Of a stretch of 64,000 nt of DNA, positions 63,305 through 64,000 are shown in pieces. Where the stretch lies: positions 682,001 through 746,000 of the forward strand of contig LNKV01000027.1 in the NCBI GenBank assembly GCA_001465935.1. The letters are read 5' to 3'. Source of the DNA: Clarireedia homoeocarpa (taxonomy: Eukaryota > Ascomycota > Leotiomycetes > Helotiales > Rutstroemiaceae). The notes under the pieces are model-generated. The model was not told where the DNA came from. It worked only from the letters and a program-made list of their open reading frames with translations, and made no database searches. The position numbers were made by a program, and so were the translations under genes. Each line of letters opens with the position of its first letter. The stretch's first letter is position 1.

Positions 63305-64000
63305 ACAGTAAGGGGAACAGAGAAGACTGGATTTTTATCTATTGCATTGACAGGTCATACATCATGATGAAAATGAAGGCTACTTGTCTTGAATATCCTT
63401 TTCAATATGGCTTCCTGTGATATAAAAATATGCTTTGATGTGAGACTAAAACCCCGGAAAGCAGAAATATAAGGTGTCGAATCATGCGAAGTCCGCTGGG
63501 AGTACCTCTCAATATTACTGAGTGAATGATAAAATGCTTTTATTCATGATCATTCATAACTGCATATCCTTATGTAAATTTTGGGCCATGAACTCGTGAA
63601 ACCAAGGTAAGATAGCTGCAGTAGTAGTATTATTCAACCGCTTGAAATCCTATATCCAACCATGATAGAAATCCAATCATATCTTAGCTTTCTCCTCATA
63701 CCCCGACGCACTTGCCCCTAACCTATAACTTACTGCCGCCCATTCCAGCATACCTCGCCTGCATATCCCTCACCCTTCTCTCACCCCCACGTTTCCACCC
63801 CTCTCCAAACCCCGCGAAAAATCTCTCCCTCCCCACCCTCACTATTGCACTCCTCTTATGTGCAAAATCCACCCATCTCTCCACCGCAAACCCATTCAAG
63901 AAATCATACATCAACACCCAATTGTTCGTCGCCTTCGGTTCTCCCACTATATTCATCGTCCTCGACTCATCAAGAAACATATAATGAATCAGACTCGCCC
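63305..64000. other. Window edge; possible partial membrane-protein frame
   Basis: From about 63690 to 63984 the plus strand has an open frame without an ATG: LPLTYNLLPPIPAYLACISLTLLS, then PTLTIALLLCAKST, then NTQLFVAFGSPTIFIVLDSS. Hydrophobic segments and the phrase YNLLPPIPAYL are reminiscent of wax-synthase-like membrane acyltransferases of fungal clusters, but the start, splice pattern and end are not visible. The opposite strand also has a frame. I do not call a gene with confidence. Confidence 0.25.

Overview
The window is nuclear DNA of a filamentous ascomycete (Pezizomycotina). Nearly every gene has short introns (about 44-70 nt) with GT-AG ends, CTAAC/CTGAC-type branch sites and a branch-to-acceptor distance typical of filamentous fungi. 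The gene families (cutinase, Nup155/170, DASH subunit Ask1, Erg28, Psf2, PTH11-like rhodopsin-domain proteins, 2EXR protein, P450) also fit. The cutinase, tannase-like, P450 and transporter genes suggest a plant-associated species. A Leotiomycete is my best guess, but the sequence alone does not prove it.

Layout. About 1-25 kb is a core block: intron-containing tRNA-Ile(AAU), cutinase (-), an unrecognised small S/P/K-rich gene (+), ask1 (-), a large PH-domain protein (+), a Nup155/170 nucleoporin (-), the divergent pair 3-ketoacyl-CoA reductase (-) and ERG28 (+), and GAL7 (-). The spacers of the first 16 kb are very rich in microsatellites and homopolymers, including a poly-G run that abuts an assembly gap of 42 N.

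About 24.7-64 kb is accessory in character. It starts with a 4.5-kb stretch without a recognisable gene. It then holds three separate PTH11-like (fungal rhodopsin-domain) membrane proteins, an 888-bp non-autonomous hAT-like element with an exact 8-bp target duplication, and a divergent amidoligase-like protein with an acidic tandem repeat. Also present are an FAD aromatic monooxygenase-like gene, an MFS anion transporter, an unrecognised four-exon gene, a 2EXR protein, a coiled-coil protein and a cytochrome P450. A core replication gene (PSF2) sits inside this region at 56.6-57.4 kb.

Four genes in the accessory half are broken or interrupted: a tannase/feruloyl-esterase-family gene that has lost its catalytic Ser and His and carries stops, a 5'-truncated MFS transporter, an acyl-CoA synthetase with stop, frameshift and internal deletion, and a MaoC-type hydratase with a single in-frame TGA. 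The stops and the Ser loss are mostly explained by C-to-T or G-to-A changes, as expected of repeat-induced point mutation or simple decay. Together they look like remnants of an ester-to-acyl-CoA (possibly hydroxycinnamate) catabolic gene set. That link is inference.

Most splice models below were built by hand: donor, acceptor and reading frame were checked so that each coding sequence closes in frame, and family-conserved segments were used to choose junctions.
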